This document shows positions 49,249 to 61,447 of a stretch of DNA of 64,000 nt, piece after piece (within the stretch, counting starts at the first letter, position 1; each line of letters starts with the position of its first letter). The position numbers were made by a program, and so were the translations under genes. The stretch is from Phaffia rhodozyma (lineage: Eukaryota > Basidiomycota > Tremellomycetes > Cystofilobasidiales > Mrakiaceae), in NCBI GenBank assembly GCA_014706385.1, contig JACGZH010000003.1, positions 1,133,501 through 1,197,500 of the forward strand. Direction: 5' to 3'. Below the pieces are notes generated by a model. The model was not told the origin of the DNA. It ran no database searches and saw only the letters and a list, made by a program, of their open reading frames with translations.

Positions 49249-51371
49249 GTCATGTCGATCTTTCCCTCGACGTTCTCCACCACCCTCGTCTCCGTCACTA
49301 CGGCGTCGATCAGGCCGGCAGGCGTCACATCGAACGCAGGGCTTTAAAGAGAGAGAGAGGGGTAGAGTCGGAGTCAGAGTCTGGCCTGCACACAATATCC
49401 TCTTTCAACCTGCACAAGACTCACTTGTAGCATTGAGAGTAGTCCAAAGATCCAACTCCGTTCGGCGTGATCTGCACAGTCGCCAGACTGACATCAGAGG
49501 ACGTCTGGGCCTCCCCGTTGATAGAAAGCAGTTTACCCGATACCGAGCAGAGCTCAGTCGCCGGTCGCTGTTCGATCGGAATGCTGATGTTGAATTTCAT
49601 ACAACCCACAACAGAGAGAGAGGGAGAGAGAAATCCCTGTGTCAGCCGTCGCGACATGATGCCAACTCCGAGAAAACACACAGCGCTTACCCGGATCCAT
49701 CGGCAACAGACACATCAATCGTCGTCTCTGGAGCGACAATGACGACCTTGACGCCGTGCCTCTTGGCCAAGACGGCAGCATTGTACGTGCCAACCTATCG
49801 GTAGGAGAAAAGGCGCCGGACGAGAATTAGAAGAACGGAAAAGAGCAGAGAAAGTACGGCGGTGAGCCGACGATCCGGATACAGATCCGCCAAAGTACAT
49901 GATGAAACTCAACAAAGAACAAACCTTGTTAGCAGTATCTCCGTTTCGAACCACCCGGTCAGCACCAACCACAAGAGCATCGATCTGGTGGTGCTGGAAC
50001 AACGAGCCGACCATAGTATCAGCCAATAGAGTAGACGGAATCTGGAGCGTCAAGAGCTCAAGAGACGTCAAACGTGATCCTAGCGGTCAAGGTCAGAGGA
50101 GGAAAAAGTTAGCGTTCAAGCGCTTGAATGTGAACTGTTCACAGAAAAAATAAGGACATACCCTGGTGGTAGGCTATCGTGTCAACGACAGATAGACAAG
50201 CATGTCAAAGAAGGCAAGGAGAGGTCGGATGTTTAGAAGACTAAAAAGACAACTACCTCGGGGTCTATCTGTATAACAAAATTTTATTCTCACGAGCAGT
50301 CTGAGTGTAGAAAGCCCGGCCGAGCCGACCGGTCTGGTGAAGGTTGGTGATCACTCCCAAAGCCGTTCCCATTCCGGATGTAGCTAGAGAACCAGTGTTG
50401 CAGACCTGGATGAAAGCGGTACCGTTGAAGAGCACAAGGGCCAGAAATTAGGTCAACGAAGATTGCGTACGATACAAGAAAGAGACAAAACGACATACAG
50501 TCAAGATCCTGATATCGTCCTTCTTGCCGGTTACTTTAGAGATCCAGTCCGCTCCGTGCTTGGACATCAGGATGTTTCGAGCAAGGTCCTCGTTGTGAAC
50601 CTGTTTCCTCATCAGCGCCCATGATCTTGTCAGCTCTATCAACATCCTCGCAACCTTGGTGACCCTCGTCCTAGTCTCATCCAGACCGAGGTACTCACAA
50701 GCTGGCCGGCCTCAACCACGAGCTTCGCACTCTCCTCAGCAGACTTTCCGGCCTTGAGGGCATCCTCTCCAGCCTGCTGCATCCTCTTCATGCCTTCTCC
50801 GAGGTTCACAGCCGTCGGCCTGGCTCCGTTGAGGTATTCGGTCGACTTGGTGAGATACGTCAAGAAACTCTGCTGATCGGTGAGGTGATCCGGCAAAGGA
50901 GAGGCCATGAGGGATCGTGAAATGTTCTGAGCAAGAACCAGGCAGGCTAGAGAGGCGAGCGCCGGAGCACCTCGGATCTAAACATATTTTCATTGTCAGG
51001 CCGAGTTGAAAGTATACATGAAGTTGAATGAGAGCAGAAAGAAAAAAAAAATGAAAATCATAAATTAGGGGGAGAGTAATAGAGGAAACCAAGCATACCT
51101 TCATAGACTTGATGGCATCGTAGCCTTCCTCCAGAGTTTCCACCTTCTCCCATCGAACCACATGGCTACACAAACATGACGAGAGTATCAATCGTCAGCT
51201 CCTTAAACGTCGATATATAGAAGGAGAGCATGACTCGACCCAGCCTCTCTTGTCGAACGAGCAAACTCACGGCAAAAGAAGCTGGTTGATGATAAGAATC
51301 GCTCCATCGTCTCCAAACTTGATGGAAGACATCATAGCAGGAGCTCCTTGAGAGGCAGTGGAGTCGGACAT
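49242..51371 (-). CDS. MRI1: methylthioribose-1-phosphate isomerase
   Basis: Enzyme of the methionine salvage pathway, converting 5-methylthioribose-1-phosphate to the ribulose form; eIF2B-alpha-like fold. Ten exons: 51271-51371, 51099-51165, 50699-50977, 50499-50600, 50294-50405, 50162-50173, 49925-50079, 49691-49794, 49425-49583, 49242-49341 (1191 nt, 396 aa). Seen: [13 protein letters not shown], the catalytic-Cys loop [33 protein letters not shown], the catalytic-Asp loop [20 protein letters not shown], and NPAFDVTP. Exon 6 is 12 nt and encodes the conserved PYHQ. The Met at 51371 is preferred over an upstream in-frame Met because it fits family N termini. It is divergent from the molybdopterin gene only 199 bases away. 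Confidence 0.95.
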
Positions 51372-51570
51372 GCTGGCTGATATGTGAGGTGTTGGTTGAG
51401 TGCAAGACATTTGGTCGGATGGTGCAATGTTAAGGAAACCACGGCTGAAAAACACGTGACTGCGCGCATCATCGTTATTCCATTAGCCTAGACACAGATC
51501 ATGTTGAAATGACCATCAGCACTTGTGCGTCCGAGGATCTTCGAGTAGAGCTTATACCCTTTTCGTAGCA
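51372..51570. promoter_or_regulatory. short divergent promoter MRI1 / molybdopterin gene
   Basis: 199 bases between two divergent ATGs, so the two genes must share or abut core promoters. No element was assigned. Confidence 0.55.
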
Positions 51571-54117
51571 TGTCCACTTCCAGATACAGAGCAGCAGTTC
51601 TCACCGGTAAGCATTCCTCGAGGCTCTTGGTTCTGAGAGTGAACCGGTAGTCGGCTTGTTCATCAATCATCTTCTACTCCGCTCGTTTCGTTCAGTCTCG
51701 GATACGGCGGCGGCCGCTCCTCACGATCTATCTCTCGATACTACAGGACCCTATATCCGCTCGCAACTTATTGGGATTCAAGGCCTTTTTGCTTCCGATC
51801 ATATGGTAAGCCAAGCGGTTGTGTCTGATAGCGAGGACGATATCCGGAAGATCGTCCGAACATGGGCCGACGAAGGAGTTGACTTGGTGATCACCACAGG
51901 AGGGACTGGCTGGGGAGCGAGAGATGTGACCGTTCAGGCAAGTATGCTGAGTTTACATATCGCTTCGATGCTCTAATCATGCTCCTATCTAACTCTTTTC
52001 TGATGACATTGCATACCACATCACAGGCGTTGGCTCCGCTGTTCAGTAAACACCTTCCGGCGCTCTCACAAGCCATCACGGCATATGGTCTTTCCAAAAC
52101 CCCGCTGGCCTCTCTTTCTAATCCTATCTGTGGCCTGATCAGTCCTGCCACTCGTCTCTCCCGTACACTCGTTGTTGCTCTTCCTGGAAGTAAAGGAGGG
52201 GTCAAAGATGGGATGGCCGTCCTCGCGCCTTTGCTCTTACATGGTCTATCCTTCTTGGGGGAGTCTCCGGAGTGCAAAACGCAGATCGAGAGCCAACATG
52301 GACCGAGAACAGTGAGTGATCCGGTGGACACTCAACCTTTCAAGAATCAAGGCCATACGTGCATCCATCATTCCGATAGAGCGGGAGAACATCATAGACA
52401 TCATCCCAAACCAAATACTGCAGGTAAGTTTAGCCGATTCGATCATGGGTTTCTCTTATTTCGTGCGAGATCTCCTGATGATCATCTTCGGCTAGCGCAG
52501 TCTCCGCGCGGCAACGCAAATCGCCCCATCCTTTGATTCCCTTGAAGGACGCGGTTCAAATAGTTCACGATATAGGAGCGATGATCGGCTTGGGAACCGA
52601 AATCCGTCAGGTAAATTCACCACTCGATATGTTGTCTGATGTCAATCATATTTTCTGTTTTATCATCTGTGTTGATCAACTATGCCTCATGTAGTTGGAC
52701 TCTAGCCTAGCCGGATATATTATTGCCGAGTCGGTCGAGGCCGAGCACCCTCTTCCCCGTTGGCACTCGACCAACGTAGACGGATACGCGGTTCATGTAG
52801 AAGACGGTCCTGGAGAATATTTGGTGAGGCCCCGAGGATCTGGGTTACCTTTGCAAAGAGGTCAGATCGAAAGAGTCAACACCGGGGGGCCTATACCCGA
52901 AGGAGCCGACACGGTGATCATGGTTGAAGATACCGAGCTTGTTTCTGCCTCTGAAGCCGGTGAAGAACTCATCGTCCGGATACTCTCTTCGTCCACCAAG
53001 AAAGGCGCTAACGTTCGACTTCCAGGGTCCGATATCCCGCAGGGCGAGATCGTTATGTCCGCTGGTGAGTTGATCACCCGAGGCGGTGGAGAAACTGGTG
53101 TGCTTGCCTCTGTTGGTAGAAAAAGAGTCGTGGTCAAAAGGAAACCTAAGATCGCCCTTCTGAGTACTGGATCGGAGTTAATTAATCTTTCACTGGACAA
53201 GCCTTCGGAGGCGGAGGCGACGATCAACACAGAAGCTGGCCAGTGGGGTGGAATCTATGACTCAAACAGACCAAGCTTGAGATGTGCGGCCGAGGGAATG
53301 GGTTATGAGGTTATAGATATAGGTGTGGTGAGAGATGAAATTGGCGCTCATGAAGAGGCGATGAGGAAAGCATTGGAAGTGGCGGACGTAGTGATCACGA
53401 CCGGAGGGACGAGCATGGGAGAGGGTGATCTTGTCAAAGTAGGTCTTGAGATGACCTGATACTAAGCTGGAGACAAAGTCTTGCTCTGAACTGACCGAGG
53501 GTTCCTCATCTTGGTCTACTTTCAGCCTCTCTTGGAACATACTTTCAAAGCCAACATTCACTTTGGGAGAGTCGCCATGGCTCCTGGAAAACCTACTACA
53601 TTCGCTTCGGTTCCTAACCCATCATTAGCGTCGTCATCATCACCATCATCGACGAAAGAAAGTCACGGAGACAGGATCTTCTTCGCCCTTCCAGGAAACC
53701 CTGCATCCGCGCTGGTAACGTTCTGGGTGTTTGTTGTACCCGTTCTTCGAGCGCTTGGTGGATGGCCAGAGAAAGAAAGAGGTCTAAAACCAATCTGGGT
53801 TGAGGTTCGTCTGTGCGCGTATTCCTTCTCGCTAGGTTGGGTTGTGTACTGATTGAGCTTTCGTTTGCACATCCACAATTGGTCACTTCTCTATCAAGTT
53901 GGCTCATGCGCTTCCCAAATCAGATCGACCGACATATCATCGTTGCACGCTCTCTTTCAGCCCGACAGGATTACCCAAAGTGACTTCCACTGGAGGTCAA
54001 CGGTCGTCCCGAGTGGCTAGTCTGAAGCGAGCTGAGGTGTTGGTGCTTGTTGAGGCGGGCGATTCAGGAGAGGTCCCACAGGGTTCTAGGGTTGAGGGAC
54101 TGCTCTTGCCTATCTAA
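51571..54117 (+). CDS. cnxE: gephyrin-like molybdenum cofactor biosynthesis fusion (MogA-MoeA)
   Basis: Bifunctional enzyme: the N-terminal G (MogA-like) domain adenylylates molybdopterin and the C-terminal E (MoeA-like) domain inserts molybdate. Exons: 51571-51607, 51696-51937, 52027-52423, 52501-52610, 52695-53438, 53526-53804, 53899-54117 (2028 nt, 675 aa). Seen in G: LTVSDT, ITTGGTGWGARDVT, ALPGSKGGVKDG. Seen in E: SPHPLIPLKDA, STNVDGYAVH, VNTGGPIPEGADTVIMVEDT, LLSTGSEL, ITTGGTSMGEGD, FALPGNPASALVTF. The linker is His-rich (IHHSDRAGEHHRHHPKP). The G-then-E order matches fungal cnxE and animal gephyrin, not plant Cnx1. The intron at 51938-52026 uses a GC donor (GCAAGT). The product serves nitrate reductase, sulfite oxidase and similar enzymes. 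Confidence 0.95.
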
Positions 54118-54263
54118 GATACTTGGTTTCTCAATAAAACTGCTTTGCTTTGCATTCTCATCTTTTGTCCTTCCTTCCTCCTTTCCTTTCACTCTCTTTC
54201 CGGTTCTTCTGTCTCGTCCAGCTCGTGATACTGTGTCATCTCTACATTGACATTCGAAATACT

Positions 54264-56114
54264 CTACCGTCGTCCCCTTTTACCCCAACCCCCATCGCCG
54301 CCCAACATGGGCTCATCCGGTCTCCTTCGCTTTACCCCGTTCATCTCATCATCTCCATCTACTTGAGCATGCTTGTCCATCTCGACATCTTCGTCTTCGT
54401 CTTTCCCTGAAGTATCGTTGAGGGACCAAGAGCAAAGGACAGAATCTTCTGAACCAGTGTACATCGTCTGAGACTGTCCGGACCAAAAGAGTCATGAATG
54501 CATAGGGTTGGACAAACCCATCATGAAGAGAACAATCATGAGCCCGACGAACAGAAGACGGAGTCGTCAGAACGAGTAGAGAAGAGAAAGATGCGGCGTA
54601 CGGAAGAATCATAGTAGGCAGCTCGGACGACATCCCGGTGACCCCTGAAACCGCCTCGGAAGGTTTTAGATATGACCATGTCTTCGTCGTCTCCGTTTGA
54701 TGCGTTGAAGAGTGCGATGTTTCCACTGAAAATTGATTTGATGAAACAGCGTTCAAATCACTTCCCATACGTATAATGAGGAAGAAGGAAAAAGGAGAAG
54801 AAGAATAGAACGAACGCGTTGTCTCCGACCAAGCAACCGCCGATTCTAGAAGACGAAGCTGTCGATAAAGAGGGTACAACATCGATCAGATAGTCGGTTG
54901 TCCATGCCTGGGTCGAAGGAACGCCTTCAGGCGTATCCAGTCTCAGAGACTCGGCTTTCGATCGAAGCGTGAACTGTTATTTGTTCAATCAAAAGGAATC
55001 CACAATGCTTTTGTCAATAATCTTTATGTAAGAAAGATCCAGGCTATATTTGAGAAAGGAAGGAAATTTACGTCGCTGGCATCCCACCTCTCGACTCCAT
55101 CCATATCATTTCTCATCCAGACTCCCCAGCCTCCGTTCTCTTCCCATCCGGCTGCAGCCACGCTGGCCTCTCCGTTTCCAACACCGAGTGTGCTCTCGTC
55201 TTCATCTTTCTCGAGCGCGTTGCTGAGCGCGAGCAGGCCATCGGTCGAACCGGAGAGTAAGATAGCCGATGACTGCGGTTGAGCGGGTGGCGGAATATCT
55301 GGATCGGTCGAAGGTTGCAGAGGAAATGTAAGAGAGTGAAGGGAAGAGGGCGCAAAGGAGAGGGTGGTGATGTCATCTGAATGGAGGGTCGAATGCGTGT
55401 AGAGCGGTTGAGATGGTGACCGGGGATCCCTGGTGAATATGGTTCATAGAGGTCAGACATCGTTCATGTGTATTTGTTTCTGAGACCATTCCAGAGAAGA
55501 TAGACATAGCTACCAGTATGCTATCAGCGCTTCGTGGTTGGTGAGCTCGGTTCCAGCTGCTAAAAGGTGGTGCTCAGCTGAAGAAGCAAGGGATAGAAGG
55601 GGGACGGTCTTGCCTCCCGGAACTGTTTGTGTGGTTGTTCATGTGTCACAGGGAACGAGAAAAACAGGAATGAATGAATCCCATCTCATATAATTTCATT
55701 GAACGAGACTCGAAGAACAAGTAGAGAATACGCTGACCCACCTCGCATCACTTTGTTGGTTGCCTTTCCTCCTTTGACCCTGCTATCCCAACCAAGGATT
55801 CCTCCCTCCTTTCCGCACGTCCACACCAAACCCTCCGCACCATGCTGACCTACAACACCTGAGATCTCTCCACTCCCATTAGGAGCAATCCACTTATCAA
55901 CCACTTGAAAGGATGATCTGTCGACGACCGTCAGGTTGGACGTCGCATGAGTGAGAAGGAGTGAGGGCGAGTTAGCAAGCGGGTTGATCGACAGGATGTA
56001 TGCCGTCGGATCCGGGGACGACGGAGCAGGCTGAGAAGGAGTTGGCGGAGCGGTCAAGGAAAGGATCTGAGAAGGTGACAAGTGTGGGCTCTGCCCAGGC
56101 TGAACGAAAGACAT
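54264..56114 (-). CDS. WD40 repeat protein, WDR89-like
   Basis: Six exons: 55742-56114, 55514-55622, 55072-55429, 54816-54973, 54602-54725, 54264-54473 (1332 nt, 443 aa). Seen: WD-repeat-like elements such as LVWTCGKEGGILGWDSR, HSDDITTLSFAP, LLSGSTDGLLALSN, FRGHRDVVRAAYYD and MYTGSEDSVLCSWSLND, then an acidic/basic tail ending GGWGKRGRR. The order and the GHRDVVR/TGSED-type last repeat fit the poorly characterised WDR89 family; this assignment is from memory of the family. Function is unknown; a beta-propeller scaffold is the safe statement. The start at MSFVQPGQ was chosen because the upstream frame lacks family-like sequence. It converges on the molybdopterin gene with only 146 bases between stops. 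Confidence 0.85.
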
Positions 56115-56314
56115 TGAAGAGGATCCAGACGAGGTGTTGTTGGGCTGATGGTGTTTAGCCAACACATCAACTACCAAAGATAAAAATCTAATCTCTCGGA
56201 GGGATGGCTTATGTAAGCGGGTATGCTGATCAACATCTAGGGTGAAAGCGAGGATGAGGATATCAACCATCAACCATCAATCGTCAACCATTAGCCATCA
56301 GCCATCACACCTGT
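56115..56314. promoter_or_regulatory. short divergent promoter WDR89-like / GAA1
   Basis: 200 bases between two divergent ATGs. The GAA1-proximal part is a heptamer array (listed separately). Confidence 0.55.
56263..56311 (+). repeat. seven degenerate heptamers (TCAACCA type) next to the GAA1 start
   Basis: Tandem 7-base units from 56263: TCAACCA, TCAACCA, TCAATCG, TCAACCA, TTAGCCA, TCAGCCA, TCACACC. The array ends three bases before the GAA1 ATG and so forms most of the proximal 5' leader of that gene. Confidence 0.85.
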
Positions 56315-59207
56315 ATGGGCCTTCTAGCTAGGTTGAAAGGTCTCAGACGCTCTTCTTCAGGTCCGCCTGTCACCGAGTCTCAACGCTTGATTGCTCGGTA
56401 TGATAGAAGACAGTCAATGGAGACCAAACTCAAGAGTTATGGCTCCCTAGTTTCGTATGTCATTTCCGATGATGATTCTTTCCTTTCGTCTGTAGCCAGC
56501 CTGGCAAGCAGTCAATCAGCAGCTGACTATGTTTCTGTTGTCTCTGATGGACTTTCCGTCTTCGTTTAATCAACCAGAACAGTGCTAATAGTGATTGGCT
56601 CATTGTGGTTGCTCTGTATTCCTGTACAACAGCTAGGAGAGAGAGTGCGGGTGGACGAACATGCCCTGCAGCCCGGCCAGGTGAGTTGGCAAGATTCGTG
56701 TCCTCGATGGCTTGCTCAGTTATCTGCGCTGATGACTGCTACAACGATCCCATCAATTTGTAGGCTAGCATCAAGTACGGTTGGGATTCTGTCCAGCTAG
56801 CGGACCGGTATCTTGAAAAGATATCTCGTTGGCACGCCCAGAATATGTCCTCGCACGAGTTTCGTCATCTCGACTTCTCCCTTCTTCACTGCGATCTAAG
56901 TGAACTGATCTGAGAATACTCTTTCTTTTTTCTTCCTTGGTTTCGTTTGATCATCAGGCTAAGCGCCCATCTTCAAGCCGAGTTTGCGGCGCTCGGACTC
57001 CCTACCTCGAGTCAGCCATACACTTTTCAGACATCCCTTGGTTCTAAATCCGGAGAGAATACCTGGGCGGCATTTGTCCCACCTCGGACGAGTGGAACGG
57101 AAGCGATCGTTCTAGCCGCCAGTTGGGAAAGTCTTGCTTTCAAAGGTGATTTTTCAGAGGGGATTGAAGAGTACAACACAGTGGGATCCAATAACGGAAG
57201 AGAGAGGATGAGGAACATACGAGGAGTTGCTATGTTATTAAGTATAGCAGAGTACCTCCGAGGTCAGTCACGTTTTCCATCTGTTGCGCCGTTCTTCCAG
57301 CATTTTTCTTAGTCCAACATTGAGCTGATCTTATCATCTGTCTTCTCAAACATCTGGTCGTGAATATTCTCCAGGCACTAACCACTACGCTAAGACCATC
57401 ATCTTTGTCATATCAGACGACCATCTCGAAGGGATGCAGGCTTTCCTTTCTTCCTACCATGGAACCCATCAGTCGAGTGCGTTACTATTTTCTTTCTCCT
57501 TATTATTGTTTTGAACACGGATCTGATGTTTTGTTTCAAACAAACTCTAATTCATCTAGACTTGGTTGCTGGTGACTTGCGAGGAATGCCAAAGGGAGTC
57601 ATTTGGACCGCGCTCTGTGTGGATTACCCAGGTCATAGTTTCAGCCATATTGGTTTATATTTCGGTGTGTAGATTCCCTCTATGATCTTGTACTCGCCCC
57701 CTGGAACTCAATCCTTCTCATCTTGATAATATGAATGGCATACGGGAGAAAGAGGGCACCAACGGTCGGCTGCCTAACCAGGATGTGCTCAACAGTGTAT
57801 CCACCATAGCCCAGTACTATACCCAAATTCCTGTCCAGCTTTATAAACTCTCAGCCGACCTACCTTCACTTGACGAGTTCTCAACAGCATGGCCTAGGCT
57901 AAGCAAGATAATCCGCTCATCGGGTACGTGGCATCTATTGGCAAGTTATGCGCGAGAAGCGAGAGGCCTCTGGGAGCATTGGTTTTGGGCTGGCTTGGGT
58001 CGAAGCTCAGGCGTTCATGGCGCTTTCTTGCAGTATGTTAATTATTTCCCAAGGGAAAGCGTTCCTTTTCTTTTTCTTCTTTCTTTTTTTTTCTCTCACT
58101 TTTTTGAGGAAAAAGAAGTCTCAGAAACCTTAACCGTCCTTTCTTTCCCTCCGTTTTTATGTCGTAAAGATATCGGATCGACGCTATCACCTTGTTTGCT
58201 CGACCTTCTTCCGGCCCACACGGCTTCCATGCTCTCGGCAGACTGTTAGAAGCTTCCCTCCGATCGACAAACAACCTGCTGGAGAGACTGCACGCCTCTT
58301 TGTTCTTTTATCTGTACCCATTCCCAGGATGGACCGTCCAAGTGGGAAGCTATCTGCCTGCAGGAGTGTTGATCGGCTCAGGGATCACCATCAGAGGACT
58401 CGTACGTTGGGCGCAGGTGGCGGATGGCGGGAGACCGGTATTGAGGGCGGCGGCACTGGTGGTGGGAACCCATTTAGGTGGTTGGTTGACTTTCTGGATT
58501 CTGACTCGATCCGGAACGTTCCGTGCCATGTTGGTACGTCTAGTCCTTTTGATGTTTCTCTACTTGCTTCCTCGTTGTTGAGAACGGAGAGGTTAATCAT
58601 AAGGAGAGAAAAAAATTCACGTGGGATATCGAATTAGCAAACGACGACTTTCCAACCTGCGCTCTTGACAACCCTCGCCCTCCTTTTCAGCCTGATCACC
58701 TTTTCCCCTCTCTCTTCTTCCTCAACAACGACGGCGTTGGAAAAAGGATCCAGAAGGACACTAGAAGTGACGATCCGGACGTTCACTCATCTCATAACGG
58801 GTCTCTTGATACCCACACTCTCAATGTTGAATTTCCCCCAAGCGACATTACTAGGATCCGTCCTTCTTCCGCCCCTGTTCTTCCACCCTTTCCCTTCCAA
58901 TCCTCTCCCTTCTGTGTCAGAACGATCGACGACACAAAAAGTTCTAGCAAAGACGACGGTCCTACTCAAACAAACATCCATCATCCTCTTCTCGCCACCT
59001 GGTATCCTCATACTCTGTGCTCTCCTTCGATCTGACTCTCACTCGGACAGCTCGGTGAGTCTATCCGGGTTTGAGTCTGTCCGAGAGGGTGTGATCCGAT
59101 TGATCGAAGAGGGTGAGGTCTCTGGTGATTGGTGTTGGGTCGGGGTCTGGGTGATCTGGTGGCCGATCTGGGTCCAGAGTTGGCTTGCCGGCTGGCTCGC
59201 TAGTTGA
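56315..59207 (+). CDS. GAA1: GPI transamidase component Gaa1
   Basis: ER membrane subunit of the GPI transamidase that attaches GPI anchors to proteins. Nine exons: 56315-56454, 56578-56680, 56764-56858, 56958-57262, 57375-57476, 57560-57664, 57753-58032, 58170-58533, 58638-59207 (2064 nt, 687 aa). Seen: an N-terminal hydrophobic segment (TVLIVIGSLWLLCIPV), the luminal M28-like region with ENTWAAFVPPR, NIRGVAMLLSIAEYL and DLRGMPKGVIWTALCVDYPG, then GVHGAFLQYRIDAITLFAR and PSSGPHGFHALGRLLEASLRS, and several C-terminal membrane helices. Intron 3 (56859-56957) has an unusual GTTTCG donor, so that junction (HELSAHLQ) is less certain. A 22-nt frame-jumping alternative at 57924-57945 was rejected. 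Confidence 0.93.
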
Positions 59208-59442
59208 AAATTGAAAAGACAAAAACGAAAAGATGTGTGCATTGCTAGATATGATGAATAAAGCATAGTCTTCCCGAAGGAGGGCAACACCCAGTCAGAC
59301 AGAGTGTCATAAGTTCACGTTCTGGAGCAGACTTTGACAGTGTCTCAATGGGAATCGACACGAGAAGATTTCGAGCGGGGAAGAAGACAGTAATAAGAAA
59401 AAATCATGGATTACAATCTTATGGGCGCGTCTAACTCTACAT

Positions 59443-61010
59443 TCAGTTCTGAGCGATGAAGAACCACTTGCTGACTATTGATCACGAAAGAACAAGCAAG
59501 AACGCCAGGTCAGCTATTAAATTCTTGAAAACGACCGTATAAAAACAGAGGAAAGGCAGACAGGGACACGCACTAGAAGGATCGATGGGGGCAGCAGGCT
59601 GGGCGTTGGCCTCGGGAACGTTGGCAGCGGTGGTGAATCCAGAGGAGGACTCAACGGTGGTGTTGGCAATGGAAAGATCGTAGTCCTTGGTCTTGGCGGG
59701 GCTCTCTCCAGAGATAAGCTTCCTCCAGGCCTCGTGGCACTCGTGGACGATCTCGGTAGCGAACTTCTTGGACTTGGCCTCTCCGGAGAAGGCGAAGACG
59801 TTCTCGGGCTTACCGTCGGGAATCTTGTAGATTCGGAACCACTCGTTGGTCGCTCGGACCAATCCAGGGAGGTGGGACTCAACATCCTCAATGTCGTTCA
59901 ACTTGGAGGCGAGGGGATCATTGACGTCGACGACGATGATCTTCCAGTCGGTCTCTCCCTCGTCGAGAAGGGCCATAAGACCGAGGACCTTGACCTGCTT
60001 GACCTGTCCGACGTATCCAACCTGCTCTCCGATCTCACAAACGTCGAGGGGATCGTTGTCACCAGCGGCCTTGGTCTCGGGGTGAACCTGGGAGGGGTCC
60101 TCCCAAGTCTGGTAGCGCGGAGAGAAAGGTAAGGATAGGAGCGAGCAAGAGGTCAGCAGGATGTTTGTATGATAACGGGTTGTCAGACGTGGTAGGAAAA
60201 GGGAGAACGAACCTGGGGGAAGGCACCGTAGTTCCAGATGTAACCGTGGTGAGGGAAGCAGTTTCGGACGAATCTGAGCTTGCCCTACAAAGATATGAAC
60301 CGGATATGTTAGACTTCGGCCGGTTTAATCTATAAGCGGGGATGAATGCAAGCTAACCTTCTTGGTGTCCTGGAGGATGGGGTTCAAGTGCTCCTCTTTG
60401 GAGATCTCCATCTTGGCCTGTATGCGGTGCCAAAAAGAGAAAAACTTAGACTTGGTATGTTCTTGGTCGCACTGGTGGGAGATTTAAAAGGGAGTACGAA
60501 CGTTGGTCCATCGAGGAACCTCGACAACCATGTTGAGGATGGTCTTGGACTCATCAGCGAAGAGAGGGATGTCGCTGAAGGGAGAGAAGAGCGGAAAGAA
60601 ACGATGAGCTTGAGCATTCCTGTCGGCTAAGATGAACTAGTAGGAGCTCTGAACGAGACAAGAGAAAAAGATCTTACTGGAAGGGAGAGACGACCTTGCC
60701 GTCCTTCTCGATGTACACTCGGTGCTCTACATCACAACGCACAATTCGTGCGATAAGTCACAGGCAACGTCCGAAGGGTACAACACACCAAACAGGCTAG
60801 CTTACCGAGGGTATTAGGAGCCTAGAGAAGGGAAGAAAAGAGGAACGAGAGAAAAGAAAGAAAGAAAAAAAAAAGGAAAAGAGAGATGGCGTGATTAGCT
60901 TTATGAACGAATAGAAGAGAGAAGAGAACGACAACAAGCGCATGCTTTTGAGCAAACCAAAAAAAAGAAAGAAAGAGACGTACTCCAATAACTCTGGGGG
61001 TGTAGGACAT
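59443..61010 (-). CDS. IPP1: soluble inorganic pyrophosphatase
   Basis: Hydrolyses pyrophosphate to two phosphates, driving biosynthetic reactions in the cytosol. Eight exons: 60984-61010, 60806-60821, 60678-60726, 60502-60574, 60358-60417, 60213-60284, 59574-60108, 59443-59474 (864 nt, 287 aa, the usual size). Seen: [13 protein letters not shown], the family signature [45 protein letters not shown] and the C-terminal [11 protein letters not shown]. Exon 2 is only 16 nt (A-PNTL-E). Exon 1 has 27 coding bases. The last exon starts after CAATAG; the alternative acceptor five bases on breaks the frame. Confidence 0.97.
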
Positions 61011-61447
61011 GGTGCGGGAGTTGACGATGGAAGAAGAGATGTGACGGAGGGTCTGATTGAGGCGTGAGGTCGCTATGGTGGGCGCTTTGTGTGTTTTCCG
61101 GTGGGGAGTAGAAAAGAAAAACGACAAGGCTGGGAGAGAAGGTTAAGAGAGAGCGGGGACATAGGTAGATAGATGAATATATATTTGAATAAATAGATGG
61201 ATAGTCGATCAGGCACCCGTGTAGATGAATACACAGACAAGTACATATGTCTATATCTGAAATTTTTTTGATTTTTACTACTTATGTTATATATACGTAA
61301 TTATACATACTTGATTGATTCGATTCATATATCTATTCACTAACCCTAACACAGTCCGATACAACCTACATGATCTCATTCCGTTCAGTTTCCATCAGCT
61401 CACTCAAACATTCTTCCTCGTCTTCTATACACACACACATCCTCTAG
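61011..61447. promoter_or_regulatory. divergent promoter IPP1 / RED-like gene
   Basis: 437 bases between divergent ATGs, AT-rich at 61150-61330. No specific element recognised. Confidence 0.45.

Noticed and set aside
57924..57945. A 22-nt intron in GAA1 joining to a Met-Arg-Glu-Lys frame
   Set aside because: Too short for an intron. The unspliced frame gives GVHGAFLQ and joins YRIDAITLF, which matches Gaa1.
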